This document shows positions 1 to 7,650 of a DNA stretch of 64,000 nucleotides, in pieces (positions within the stretch are counted from its first letter, which is position 1; each line of letters starts with the position of its first letter). Below the pieces are notes generated by a model, which did not search any database, was not told where the DNA came from, and was given only the letters and a program-made list of their open reading frames with translations. This DNA comes from Hydrogenoanaerobacterium sp032017025 (lineage in GTDB: Bacteria; Bacillota; Clostridia; Oscillospirales; Ruminococcaceae): assembly GCF_032017025.1 (NCBI RefSeq), contig NZ_DALZQO010000018.1, positions 1 through 64,000 of the forward strand, in the 5' to 3' direction. The position numbers and the translations under genes were made by a program.

Positions 1-2
1 TG

Positions 3-671
3 ATTTTATTGGGTGATGGCGTAGTAGCCAACGTTTGTTTGAACAAATCGGGCATGAAAGGTGCGGGCTCCATCCAGATTACAATCGCGTGGGGTCTTGC
101 GGTTCTGGTTCCGGCGTGCATCTTCGGTGCTGCCTGCGGCGCACATATGAACCCTGCCGTCAGCATTGCAATGGCAATTGCAGGCAATTTTGACTGGGCG
201 TTGGTTCCCGGCTACATTGCTGCACAGATGCTGGGCGCATTCTTCGGCGCTATCGTTGTCTACCTGTTCTTCAAAGACCAGTTTGACGCAACGGAAGACG
301 GCAGAACAAAGCTCGGTTGCTTTGCTACTGCACCGGCAGTTGACCACAAAATTGTTAACGTGTTCTGCGAAGCAGTTGGCACATTCGTACTGGTATTCGC
401 ACTGCTCGGCTTTGGCAACGTAGCAGGCGCAGCGGCATCAGGCGTTGGTAACCTTTACACCTTCGGCATCATTACCTCCATTGGTATGTCGCTGGGCGGA
501 ACCACCGGCTACGCCATCAACCCCGCACGCGACCTCGGTCCCCGTATTGCGCATGCAGTTATCCCTATGAAGAACAAGGGCGACTCCAACTGGCAGTACT
601 CTTGGGTTCCTGTTATTGGGCCAATCATCGGCGGCGCACTGGCTGCTGTAGCTTTTGGTCTGGTATTCTAA
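3..671 (+). CDS. glpF: Glycerol uptake facilitator (aquaglyceroporin), 5' end cut by window
   Basis: This is a membrane channel of the MIP family, probably passing glycerol into the cell. The frame is open from base 3, so the N-terminus lies outside the window; the first visible residues (ILLGDGVVAN) match the end of the first transmembrane helix of GlpF. Both pore half-helix motifs are present: NPAVS near the start and NPARD near residue 170. The Asp after the second NPA is typical of glycerol-conducting members rather than water-specific ones. It ends 109 bp before a flavoprotein gene of glycerol oxidation, and the dihydroxyacetone kinase genes follow, which supports glycerol as substrate. 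A glycerol kinase gene is not seen downstream and could lie upstream of the window. Confidence 0.93.
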   Translation: MLLGDGVVANVCLNKSGMKGAGSIQITIAWGLAVLVPACIFGAACGAHMNPAVSIAMAIAGNFDWALVPGYIAAQMLGAFFGAIVVYLFFKDQFDATEDGRTKLGCFATAPAVDHKIVNVFCEAVGTFVLVFALLGFGNVAGAAASGVGNLYTFGIITSIGMSLGGTTGYAINPARDLGPRIAHAVIPMKNKGDSNWQYSWVPVIGPIIGGALAAVAFGLVF

Positions 672-697
672 ACAGTAGAACAGTATCGAATAGGGCA

Positions 698-726
698 AGA
701 AGCGGAGCTGTTTCAGTTCCGCTTCT
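698..726 (+). terminator. Hairpin between glpF and the glycerol oxidation genes
   Basis: Arms AGAAGCGGA and TCCGCTTCT enclose a further CTG/CAG pairing around a short loop. The downstream tract (ATTC) is weak, so this is more likely a partial terminator or mRNA-stability hairpin than a full stop. Confidence 0.5.
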
Positions 727-780
727 ATTCAAAAGAAAAACTTGGATAATAATCTGACAATCGAGAAAGGGCGAGGTAAT

Positions 781-2232
781 ATGCTCGATGTATTAGTGAT
801 TGGCGGCGGTGTGATTGGCTGCTCCATTGCAAGAGAACTGGCGAGATATGACCTGAATATTATGGTTTTGGAAAAAACAGATGATGTCTGCAATGGGCAG
901 AGCAAGGCCAATACCGCCATTGTACATGGCGGATACGATGCAACACCGGGAACGCTAAAGGCGAAATTTAATGTGCTGGGCAACCGGATGATGGAGAATA
1001 TTTGCACAGAGCTGGGAGTGCCGTTTCAGAGCAACCAATCGCTGGTGGTCTCTTTTTCAGAGGATGGCAGACCGAAGCTGCAAAAGCTGCTGGAGCAGGG
1101 GGTTGCCAATGGGGTTTCAGGGCTTTATCTCATTGAACAGGACGAGCTGAGAAAGCGTGAGCCAAGCATTGGAAAAGACGCCTATGAGGCTTTGGTGGTG
1201 GAAACAGGAGGCATCGTCTGCCCCTATGAGCTTACTGTGGGCTATGCCGAAAACGCAGCACAAAATGGGGCTGTGTTCCGCCGTGGTACCGAGGTTACAG
1301 GGGTTGCAAAAAATGATAACGGGTTTAAAGTTTCCACAACTGCGGGGGTGTTTTGTGCAAAAGCGGTGGTAAACGCGGCAGGTTTATATTCCGATGCGAT
1401 CAACAACATGGTGTCGGAAAATAAGTTTACCATTCACCCGCGGCGCGGTGAGTACTACATTGTGGATAAAACTTACGCCGGAAAATTCAACTCTGCTATT
1501 TTTCAGCTGCCCACTGAAATGGGCAAAGGGATTTTGATTGCACCGACGGTGGACGGTACACTCCTCATCGGCCCCACCGCGGAGGATATTGAAAACAAGG
1601 ACGACACCCGTTCCACCCGCGAAGGGCTTGATAAAGCGCTGCGCGTGGGCTCGCTCACTTGGGAGAACATTCCCAATCGCAGCTTTATCACCACGTTTTC
1701 GGGTATTCGCGCGCACTGTGACCGCGACGATTTTGTAATCGGCGAAGCGGATGATGTTCCGCTGTTCTTCAACGCACTGGGAATCGAATCTCCGGGGCTT
1801 ACCTCCGCACCCGCCATCGCCTTGCACCTTGCACAGGAGATTGCACACAAACTTGGCGCAGAGCAAAAGCCATTTTTCAATCCCATCCGCAAACCCATAC
1901 CAAAGTTTAGGGAGATGACCAACGCTCAGCGTGCTGCTGCTATCTGCTCCAACCCCGATTATGCAAAGATCATCTGCCGCTGCGAAACCATCACCGAGGC
2001 GGAGATTCGCGAATCCATCCGCCGCCCTGTGGGTGCACGCACGCTTGACGGTGTAAAACGGCGTACGAGAGCAGGTATGGGGCGGTGTCAGGCGGGTTTC
2101 TGTACTTCCCTGGTGGTGGACATCCTTTGCGACGAGCTGGGCATATCACCGCTTGAGGCAAGCAAATTCGGCGGAAACTCCTATCTGCTTGACCATATGC
2201 TGTTTGAGAAAGAAGGTGCCCGTTGTGACTGA
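781..2232 (+). CDS. GlpA-like FAD-dependent oxidoreductase with C-terminal BFD-type [2Fe-2S] domain
   Basis: This is a DAO-family flavoprotein, probably oxidising glycerol-3-phosphate to dihydroxyacetone phosphate. I chose ATG 781 because GGGCGAGG lies just upstream and the Rossmann motif (VIGGGVIG) begins at residue 6; an in-frame TTG at 742 is less likely. The product is 483 aa. Residues 1-370 or so form the FAD-binding oxidase fold. The C-terminus carries C399, C401, C436 and C441, the spacing of a BFD/NAD-like [2Fe-2S] domain as in anaerobic GlpA. It overlaps the next flavoprotein gene by 8 bp, and a DUF1667 protein follows, so the three probably form one complex resembling GlpABC. The exact substrate is inferred from neighbours, not proven. 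Confidence 0.85.
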   Translation: MLDVLVIGGGVIGCSIARELARYDLNIMVLEKTDDVCNGQSKANTAIVHGGYDATPGTLKAKFNVLGNRMMENICTELGVPFQSNQSLVVSFSEDGRPKLQKLLEQGVANGVSGLYLIEQDELRKREPSIGKDAYEALVVETGGIVCPYELTVGYAENAAQNGAVFRRGTEVTGVAKNDNGFKVSTTAGVFCAKAVVNAAGLYSDAINNMVSENKFTIHPRRGEYYIVDKTYAGKFNSAIFQLPTEMGKGILIAPTVDGTLLIGPTAEDIENKDDTRSTREGLDKALRVGSLTWENIPNRSFITTFSGIRAHCDRDDFVIGEADDVPLFFNALGIESPGLTSAPAIALHLAQEIAHKLGAEQKPFFNPIRKPIPKFREMTNAQRAAAICSNPDYAKIICRCETITEAEIRESIRRPVGARTLDGVKRRTRAGMGRCQAGFCTSLVVDILCDELGISPLEASKFGGNSYLLDHMLFEKEGARCD

Positions 2233-3493
2233 TATTGATGTCCTCATCATCGGCGGAGGCCCCGCAGGGCTTGCAGCCGCGATAGAAGCTTATGAAAACG
2301 GGTGCCGCAGCCTTTTGCTGCTCGAGCGCGAGGGCAGCCTCGGCGGAATTTTAAAGCAGTGCATTCACAATGGGTTTGGGCTGCATATGTTCGGTGAGGA
2401 GCTTACAGGGCCGGAATATGCAGACCGATACATCAAAAAGCTGATCAACTACGGCATTCCCTATCAGTGCGACACGATGGTGATTGATATTACACCGCAA
2501 AAATGTGTTACTGCGGTCAGCCGTTCCTCGGGATTACAGCAATTTCGGGCTAAGGCAATCGTTTTGGCTATGGGATGCAGGGAGCGTCCACGTGGCGCTC
2601 TGGGGATTCCGGGATGGCGCTGTGCAGGCATTTACACCGCGGGCACGGCACAAAAATTTGTGAATATGAAAGGGCTTATGCCCGGCAAACGGGTTGTGGT
2701 TTTGGGTTCGGGCGACATCGGGCTGATTATGGCACGCCGCATGACCTTTATGGGGGCTAAGGTGGAGGCCTGCGTCGAGCTTATGCCATACTCGTCGGGG
2801 CTTAAACGCAATATCGTGCAGTGTCTGGATGATTACGACATCCCCCTGCTGCTCAGCCATACGGTGATCGATATCAAGGGTAAAGAGCACCTTGAGGGCG
2901 TAACGGTTGCGGCGGTTGACCCCCAAACGCTAAAACCAATTGCGGGCACAGAACAGGATTTCGCATGCGATACGCTGCTGCTTTCCGTAGGGCTAATACC
3001 CGAAAACGAGCTTTCCGGCATGGCAGGGGTAGAGCTTTCCGGCGCGACAAGCGGGGCGATCGTAGATGAAACGTTAGAAACCTCGGTCAGCGGAATCTTC
3101 TCGTGCGGCAATGTGTTGCATGTGCATGATCTGGTCGACTTTGTGTCGGAAGAAGCACAAAAAGCGGGGCGCAACGCCTATCAATATACAGCGTCGCAAG
3201 GCGCTTGCGAAAAAACAGAACTGCTTGAAATCGTAGACGGATTTGGCGTGAGCGGCACCGTGCCGCAGCTGATCCATAAGGAAACCAAAGAAGACCTTAT
3301 GCTGATGTTCCGCCCCAAAGCCATCTACCAAAAGAGCCGCGTCTGCATTGATGTGGGTGAGAAAAATGTATTGTCCAAGTCTGTCCGCATTCTGGCTCCG
3401 GGTGAGATGGTAAGCGTTAAGTTTAAACCGGAATATCTGGCACATGCGGCACAGGGCGACAAGATCACCGTACGGGTGGAGGTGGCAAAATGA
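2225..3493 (+). CDS. NAD(P)/FAD-dependent oxidoreductase (second flavoprotein of the glycerol oxidation module)
   Basis: This is a two-dinucleotide-fold flavoprotein of the thioredoxin-reductase/glutamate-synthase-beta type. The start is GTG 2225, overlapping the upstream gene and preceded by GAAGGTG, because the FAD motif (IIGGGPAG) follows at once. The product is 422 aa. A second dinucleotide motif (VVLGSGDIGLIMARR) lies near residue 160 and would bind NAD(P). No redox CxxC disulphide is evident next to it. A likely role is passing electrons from the GlpA-like partner to a pyridine nucleotide or another carrier. It shares an ATGA overlap with the DUF1667 gene, pointing to coupled translation. 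The reaction is inferred from context. Confidence 0.82.
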   Translation: MTDIDVLIIGGGPAGLAAAIEAYENGCRSLLLLEREGSLGGILKQCIHNGFGLHMFGEELTGPEYADRYIKKLINYGIPYQCDTMVIDITPQKCVTAVSRSSGLQQFRAKAIVLAMGCRERPRGALGIPGWRCAGIYTAGTAQKFVNMKGLMPGKRVVVLGSGDIGLIMARRMTFMGAKVEACVELMPYSSGLKRNIVQCLDDYDIPLLLSHTVIDIKGKEHLEGVTVAAVDPQTLKPIAGTEQDFACDTLLLSVGLIPENELSGMAGVELSGATSGAIVDETLETSVSGIFSCGNVLHVHDLVDFVSEEAQKAGRNAYQYTASQGACEKTELLEIVDGFGVSGTVPQLIHKETKEDLMLMFRPKAIYQKSRVCIDVGEKNVLSKSVRILAPGEMVSVKFKPEYLAHAAQGDKITVRVEVAK

Positions 3494-3843
3494 AAATGGA
3501 GCTGACATGCATCGGCTGCCCCAAGGGGTGTCGCATCAGCGCAGAGGTTATAGACGGCGAAATCCTCTCTATCACCGGTTGGGAGTGCAAAATCGGTGAG
3601 AAATACGCACGGGAGGAGCTTACCCTGCCTACCCGCATGGTCACCTCACTGGTTAAGGTGAATGGAAGAGAGCTGCCACTCTCGGTAAAGACTGCACGCC
3701 CCATCGATAAAAGCAGGGTGTTTGACAGCCTGCAGGAGATTGCACAGGTGCGCATGACCCCGCCGGTATACATTGGGGATGTGATTGTACCAAACGTGTG
3801 CAGCACCGGGGTTGATGTGATAGCAACCAAAGAGATTTGGTAG
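3490..3843 (+). CDS. DUF1667 family protein
   Basis: A 117-residue cysteine-bearing protein whose ATG overlaps the previous stop (ATGA). The N-terminus has C7, C10 and C15 in a CxxCPxxC-like arrangement with a later cysteine near residue 35, suggesting a small iron-sulfur or metal site. Proteins of this family are usually encoded beside the two flavoproteins seen here. It could act as the third electron-transfer subunit, in the place of GlpC. No catalytic function is known to me. Confidence 0.8.
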   Translation: MKMELTCIGCPKGCRISAEVIDGEILSITGWECKIGEKYAREELTLPTRMVTSLVKVNGRELPLSVKTARPIDKSRVFDSLQEIAQVRMTPPVYIGDVIVPNVCSTGVDVIATKEIW

Positions 3844-3875
3844 CTGCCGATAAATTTTTATTTGGAGGAATTGAT

Positions 3876-4862
3876 ATGAAAAAACTGCTTAACAATATTG
3901 CAAATGCAGAAACCGAAATGCTGGATGGACTATGCAAGGCGTACCCCCGATATCTGCGGAGAGCTAAGGGAACAGGCGTGGTTGTGCGTGTTGAGAAAAA
4001 GACCGATAAGGTTGCGCTCATCAGCGGCGGAGGCAGCGGGCACGAGCCGGCACACGGCGGATATGTGGGCTGCGGAATGCTGGACGCCGCCGTGGCGGGC
4101 GCTGTATTCACCTCACCTACCCCCGACCAGATTTATGAGGGTATTAAGGCAATCGGAACCGAGCAGGGCGTGCTGATGATTATAAAAAACTACACCGGTG
4201 ATGTGATGAACTTCGAAATGGCAAGTGAACTTGCCCAAATGGACGGTATCCCGGTGGACTATGTAGTGGTAAACGACGACGTTGCCGTAAAAGACAGCCT
4301 TTACACCACAGGGCGGCGCGGTGTGGCAGGTACCGTACTGGTTCATAAAATTGCGGGTGCGAAAGCCGAACAAGGTGCTTCGCTCGAGGAGGTAAAAGCC
4401 GCCGCGCAAAAGGCAATCGATAACGTACGCACAATGGGTATGGCCATTACCCCATGTATTGTTCCCGCAGCAGGAAAGCCTGGCTTTGAGCTCGGCGAAG
4501 ATGAAATGGAAATCGGCATCGGTATCCACGGTGAGCCCGGTACACACCGTGAGCCGCTGAAGAGCGCGGATGAAATCGTAGATCATCTGCTGGAAAAGAT
4601 TCTGGCGGATATCGACTACAGCGGCAAAGAGGTTGCGGTACTGGTAAACGGAGCGGGCGGAACCCCCTTGATGGAGCTTCTCGTCATCAACAACCGTGTG
4701 CACGATGTCCTTATGGAAAAGGGTATTTCAATCTACAAAACACTCGTGGGCAACTACATGACTTCGATTGAGATGTCGGGGTTCTCACTCTCTTTACTGC
4801 GGCTGGACGAAGAACTCAAAGAGCTGCTTGATGCTCCGGCCGATACACCTGCCTACCACTGA
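3876..4862 (+). CDS. dhaK: PTS-dependent dihydroxyacetone kinase, substrate-binding subunit DhaK
   Basis: DhaK binds dihydroxyacetone covalently and hands it to DhaL for phosphorylation to dihydroxyacetone phosphate in the cytoplasm. ATG 3876 is chosen because TTTGGAGGA lies 6-7 bases upstream and the product, 328 aa, starts with the usual MKKLLNN. The substrate-binding His is H218 in the motif GIGIHGEPG, the same number as in the E. coli enzyme, and the GGGSGHEPAHGG loop is at residues 51-62. dhaL follows after 14 bp and dhaM abuts dhaL, so the kinase is complete in this operon. Identification is firm. Confidence 0.95.
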   Translation: MKKLLNNIANAETEMLDGLCKAYPRYLRRAKGTGVVVRVEKKTDKVALISGGGSGHEPAHGGYVGCGMLDAAVAGAVFTSPTPDQIYEGIKAIGTEQGVLMIIKNYTGDVMNFEMASELAQMDGIPVDYVVVNDDVAVKDSLYTTGRRGVAGTVLVHKIAGAKAEQGASLEEVKAAAQKAIDNVRTMGMAITPCIVPAAGKPGFELGEDEMEIGIGIHGEPGTHREPLKSADEIVDHLLEKILADIDYSGKEVAVLVNGAGGTPLMELLVINNRVHDVLMEKGISIYKTLVGNYMTSIEMSGFSLSLLRLDEELKELLDAPADTPAYH

Positions 4863-4876
4863 CCGGGGGAATTATT

Positions 4877-5512
4877 ATGACAGATGCAAAGAAACTTATT
4901 TCGGTGATGGAAGCGATTGCACAGGCTGTAAGCGAAAACAAGGAGCTTCTAACCGAGCTCGACAGCGCAATCGGTGACAGCGACCATGGCATTAATTTAG
5001 ACCGCGGCTTTCAGGCGGTAGCCGGAAAACTGCGCACACTCGAAAGCAGCGACGTTGGCAGCATACTGCAAACCGTTGGCATGACACTCATCTCCACGGT
5101 AGGGGGCGCGTCAGGGCCGCTTTACGGCACCGCCTTTTTAAAGGCGGCGGCGGTGGCCAAGAACCAGCCAGGCATCGAGGCTCAAAGCTTTATCGAAATG
5201 CTGGGTGCTGCCATTGACGGAATCCGGTACCGCGGAAAATCTCAGCGCGGCGAAAAGACAATGCTGGATGCACTGATTCCCGCTTATGAGGCACTGACCG
5301 AGGAATACACCCAAAGTAAGAATTTTGCGGCAGCAATGCAAAAAGCAGTGGCAGCTGCAGAAGAGGGCGTGGAGTATACCAAACAGATTATTGCCACTAA
5401 GGGCAGAGCCAGTTACCTTGGCGAGCGTAGCCTTGGTCACCAAGACCCCGGTGCAACATCGGCAACGCTTTTGCTGCAAACCATTCAAAATTCAGTAGTG
5501 GGGGGCGTGTAA
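4877..5512 (+). CDS. dhaL: Dihydroxyacetone kinase ADP-binding subunit DhaL
   Basis: DhaL holds ADP/ATP as a cofactor and phosphorylates the dihydroxyacetone held on DhaK. The start ATG 4877 follows GGGGGAATT. The product is 211 aa. Three aspartates that coordinate the two Mg ions are visible: D29, D34 and D36 in LDSAIGDSDHG. A second conserved stretch (GGASGPLYG) lies near residue 77, and a C-terminal LGHQDPGA motif is kept. The stop is followed directly by the dhaM start codon. Confidence 0.95.
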   Translation: MTDAKKLISVMEAIAQAVSENKELLTELDSAIGDSDHGINLDRGFQAVAGKLRTLESSDVGSILQTVGMTLISTVGGASGPLYGTAFLKAAAVAKNQPGIEAQSFIEMLGAAIDGIRYRGKSQRGEKTMLDALIPAYEALTEEYTQSKNFAAAMQKAVAAAEEGVEYTKQIIATKGRASYLGERSLGHQDPGATSATLLLQTIQNSVVGGV

Positions 5513-5890
5513 ATGGTAGGGCTTGTAATTGTATCGCACAGCGAAAAGCTTGCACAGGGTGTAGCTGAACTAGCGCATGAAATGGCGAAAGAAACCCCCA
5601 TAGCCGTGGCGGGCGGCATGCCCGACGGCAGCCTTGGAACCAGTTTTGAGCGGGTTTACGAGGCTATAAAATCGGTGTACAGTGAAGATGGCGTGCTGAT
5701 CCTACTGGATATGGGCAGTGCTGTAATGACCGCGGAAATGGCGATAGAAAAGCACGGCGGTAACATTCGAATTGCAGACAGCCCCCTTGTGGAGGGTGCG
5801 GTTCTGGCGGCAATTCAGTCCTCTATCGGTTGCCCAATTTCGCAGGTGGAACTTGCCGCGCTTCTAAGCAGAAGGGAAGACAAATTGTAA
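5513..5890 (+). CDS. dhaM: Phosphoryl-transfer subunit DhaM (single EIIA-man-like domain)
   Basis: DhaM carries phosphate from the PTS to the nucleotide on DhaL. The product is only 125 aa and contains just the EIIA-mannose-like domain with the phosphorylated histidine H9 in VSHS. The HPr and enzyme-I-like domains of the E. coli DhaM are absent, as in lactococcal and many Firmicutes forms. Phosphate must therefore come from the general HPr, encoded elsewhere. The start codon follows the dhaL stop with no gap. A strong bidirectional terminator follows. Confidence 0.93.
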   Translation: MVGLVIVSHSEKLAQGVAELAHEMAKETPIAVAGGMPDGSLGTSFERVYEAIKSVYSEDGVLILLDMGSAVMTAEMAIEKHGGNIRIADSPLVEGAVLAAIQSSIGCPISQVELAALLSRREDKL

Positions 5891-5910
5891 TCCCATTTAA
5901 AAGGGCACAA

Positions 5911-5945
5911 AAAAGCACAGGATACTTGCTGTATCCTGTGCTTTT
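5911..5945. terminator. Bidirectional terminator between dhaM and pduL
   Basis: Perfect 15-bp arms, AAAAGCACAGGATAC and its complement, surround a 5-base loop. A-run and T-run flanks allow it to stop both the dha operon and the convergent pduL gene. Confidence 0.9.
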
Positions 5946-5971
5946 CTATGATGCTTAAAAAATAAATGATT

Positions 5972-6547
5972 TTATTTTACGATTTCACCGTAAAACTCGC
6001 CGAACGTAGCCGCAGCGTTCGCTTCATCGGTATCAATGTGCATGGCAGGCGCAAATTTGGGGGATACTCTCACAACAACGTCGCCAAAGGTAAGTGCTCT
6101 ATCAGCACCTTCACATTTTACACAGACAATCTCCTTATCCTCTACGCCAAATTCGGCCGCAGCTTCCGGAGTGAGGTGAATGTGGCGCTTAGCAACGATA
6201 ACGCCCTCAGTAAGGGTAACCTCACCGCAGGGGCCAACCAGCTTACAGCCTGCACTGCCTGCAACATCGCCGGATTCTCTGACAGGGGCGGTAAGACCGA
6301 GGGTTCTTGCATCGGAGTAAGAAACCTCAACCTGAGTGGCGGGACGTGTGGGGCCGAGAATCGAAACATTGGGGATAGTCTTCTTCGGGCCTACGATATC
6401 AAGTCTCTCCACACAGGCGTATTGACCGGGCTGAGACAAATCTTTTTTCGGTGTGAGTTTGGCGCCTTTGCCAAATAGGGTTTCCAGGTCTGCTTCGGCC
6501 ACATGGATGTGACGTGCAGAGGTTTCAATCAGAATTTTTTTAGACAT
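5972..6547 (-). CDS. pduL: Phosphate propanoyltransferase (PduL-type phosphotransacylase)
   Basis: This enzyme exchanges CoA and phosphate on short acyl groups (acetyl or propionyl), giving acyl-phosphate for ATP formation. Start ATG 6547 has GGAGGG upstream on the minus strand. The product is 191 aa. The two histidine motifs of the PduL fold are present: SARHIHV near residue 10 and AKRHIHLT near residue 120, which bind the two zinc ions. No N-terminal microcompartment-targeting helix is seen before the first motif, and no shell-protein genes are nearby, so it is probably a free cytosolic enzyme that could replace Pta. It is convergent with the dha operon. Confidence 0.92.
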   Translation of the reverse strand: MSKKILIETSARHIHVAEADLETLFGKGAKLTPKKDLSQPGQYACVERLDIVGPKKTIPNVSILGPTRPATQVEVSYSDARTLGLTAPVRESGDVAGSAGCKLVGPCGEVTLTEGVIVAKRHIHLTPEAAAEFGVEDKEIVCVKCEGADRALTFGDVVVRVSPKFAPAMHIDTDEANAAATFGEFYGEIVK

Positions 6548-6759
6548 AAGTAAGTCCCTCCATAATATCTTTTTCGCACAAAGCAATTTCTTGTCAAATG
6601 TGCTGAACTCTACCCTTCATTATACAAAAAGAACCCCTGCTCCGCAAGGGAAATCAATGAGAATATTGTAAACTCTTGCAAACCTATCGGAATTACTTTT
6701 AAATTATGATATAATTGTAGTGCGAAAGAAGTAAAAAAGATGAAAGGTTGTGGCAGAAA

Positions 6760-7335
6760 ATGCTGAATTCATGGGAGACACTGCGTGAAACGGCTATGCA
6801 ATGTGAAAAATGCGAGCTTTGCAAAACCAGAACCAATGTGGTGTTTGGCGTTGGTGTGCCGCACGCAAAAATTATGCTGATTGGCGAAGGGCCTGGTGAA
6901 AATGAGGATTTGCAGGGCGAACCGTTTGTTGGGCGCGGGGGCCAGTTGCTCGATAAAATGCTCAAAGCGGCGGATCTTTCCCGCGACAAGAACATTTACA
7001 TTGCCAATATGGTAAAGTGCCGCCCGCCGCAAAACCGCGACCCAAAGCCGGAAGAAACCGAAGCCTGCATTGGCTATTTGCGCAATCAGGTGGCTCTGAT
7101 TAAGCCTAAAATCATCGTGTGCCTTGGCAGGGTGAGTGCAATGAAGATCATCAGCCCGAGTTTCAAGGTGACGAAAGAGCACGGGCTGTGGTTTGAAAGA
7201 AACGGTGTGCTGATGATGGGAACATTCCACCCCGCCGCACTGCTGCGCAACCCCAACAACAAGCCCGGTGGGCTGGACGATTTACTTAAGGTAAAAGCCA
7301 AGGCGATGGAGCTTTGCCCTGAAATTTTTGAGTAA
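6760..7335 (+). CDS. Uracil-DNA glycosylase, type 4 (iron-sulfur)
   Basis: It removes uracil from DNA in base excision repair. I place the start at ATG 6760 (191 aa), though TTG 6748 is also possible; the only SD-like sequence is GAAAGG at 6742-6747. Four cysteines for the [4Fe-4S] cluster are visible, two near the N-terminus (CEKCELC) and two around residues 86-103 (VKCRPP and EACIGYL). Motif A (GEGPGENED) carries the family's catalytic region, and motif B is HPAALLRNPN near residue 155. A TATAAT box lies at 6710-6715. The gene ends just before a MITE-like element. Confidence 0.92.
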   Translation: MLNSWETLRETAMQCEKCELCKTRTNVVFGVGVPHAKIMLIGEGPGENEDLQGEPFVGRGGQLLDKMLKAADLSRDKNIYIANMVKCRPPQNRDPKPEETEACIGYLRNQVALIKPKIIVCLGRVSAMKIISPSFKVTKEHGLWFERNGVLMMGTFHPAALLRNPNNKPGGLDDLLKVKAKAMELCPEIFE

Positions 7336-7539
7336 TCAATATAAAAAAAGAGCGGACTCTAAACTGAACCGCTCCATGGAAAATAGACAGTAAAATAACC
7401 CACACCAGCAGTGTACAGACCAATAGCTTACCTTGTATTTTCGTTGCAAACTATGTACACTACACCCTTCTTTGTACTCCCGCCTAATCTGCTCTTTGAA
7501 GCTTTCTGTATAGTGTTTCATCCCTTTTCTTCCTGACAT
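7336..7539 (-). pseudogene. Truncated helix-turn-helix transposase-like fragment inside the MITE
   Basis: A 67-residue frame starting at ATG 7539 with AGGAGG upstream. Residues 1-48 (including HYTESFKEQIRREYKEG and YWSVHCWCGL) look like the N-terminal DNA-binding part of an IS3-type OrfA transposase protein. The remainder is coded by the terminal repeat and flanking DNA and looks random. No DDE catalytic domain is present, so it cannot act as a transposase by itself. It is probably the residue of an internally deleted insertion sequence, or a small DNA-binding protein that could recognise the element ends. The family assignment is by motif memory only. Confidence 0.5.
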
Positions 7540-7642
7540 GTTAAAGACCTCCTATCGTATTTCTATTCTACGATTGGAGGTCTTTTTATTCAATGTCCAT
7601 TTTTCTTGGTGCTAAGCAAAACAGAGTCCGCTCTTTTTTTAT
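7341..7642. mobile_element. MITE-like element with 20-bp perfect terminal inverted repeats
   Basis: The sequence at 7341-7360 is repeated exactly in inverse at 7623-7642 (20 of 20 bases, including the motif AGAGCGGACTCT). The 302 bp between hold a short helix-turn-helix reading frame on the minus strand and an internal hairpin. The element lies between two convergent gene ends (uracil glycosylase and symporter), a usual place for non-disruptive insertions. No clear target-site duplication is visible. The A/T-rich outer ends also make the repeats terminator-like, so a terminator role is possible. Confidence 0.65.
7543..7587 (-). promoter_or_regulatory. Hairpin that buries the ribosome site of the MITE reading frame
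   Basis: On the minus strand AAAGACCTCCAATCGTA pairs with TACGATAGGAGGTCTTT around a 9-base loop. The AGGAGG used by the downstream ATG 7539 is in the second arm, so translation should be low when the RNA folds. Confidence 0.55.
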
Positions 7643-7650
7643 GCAATTTA

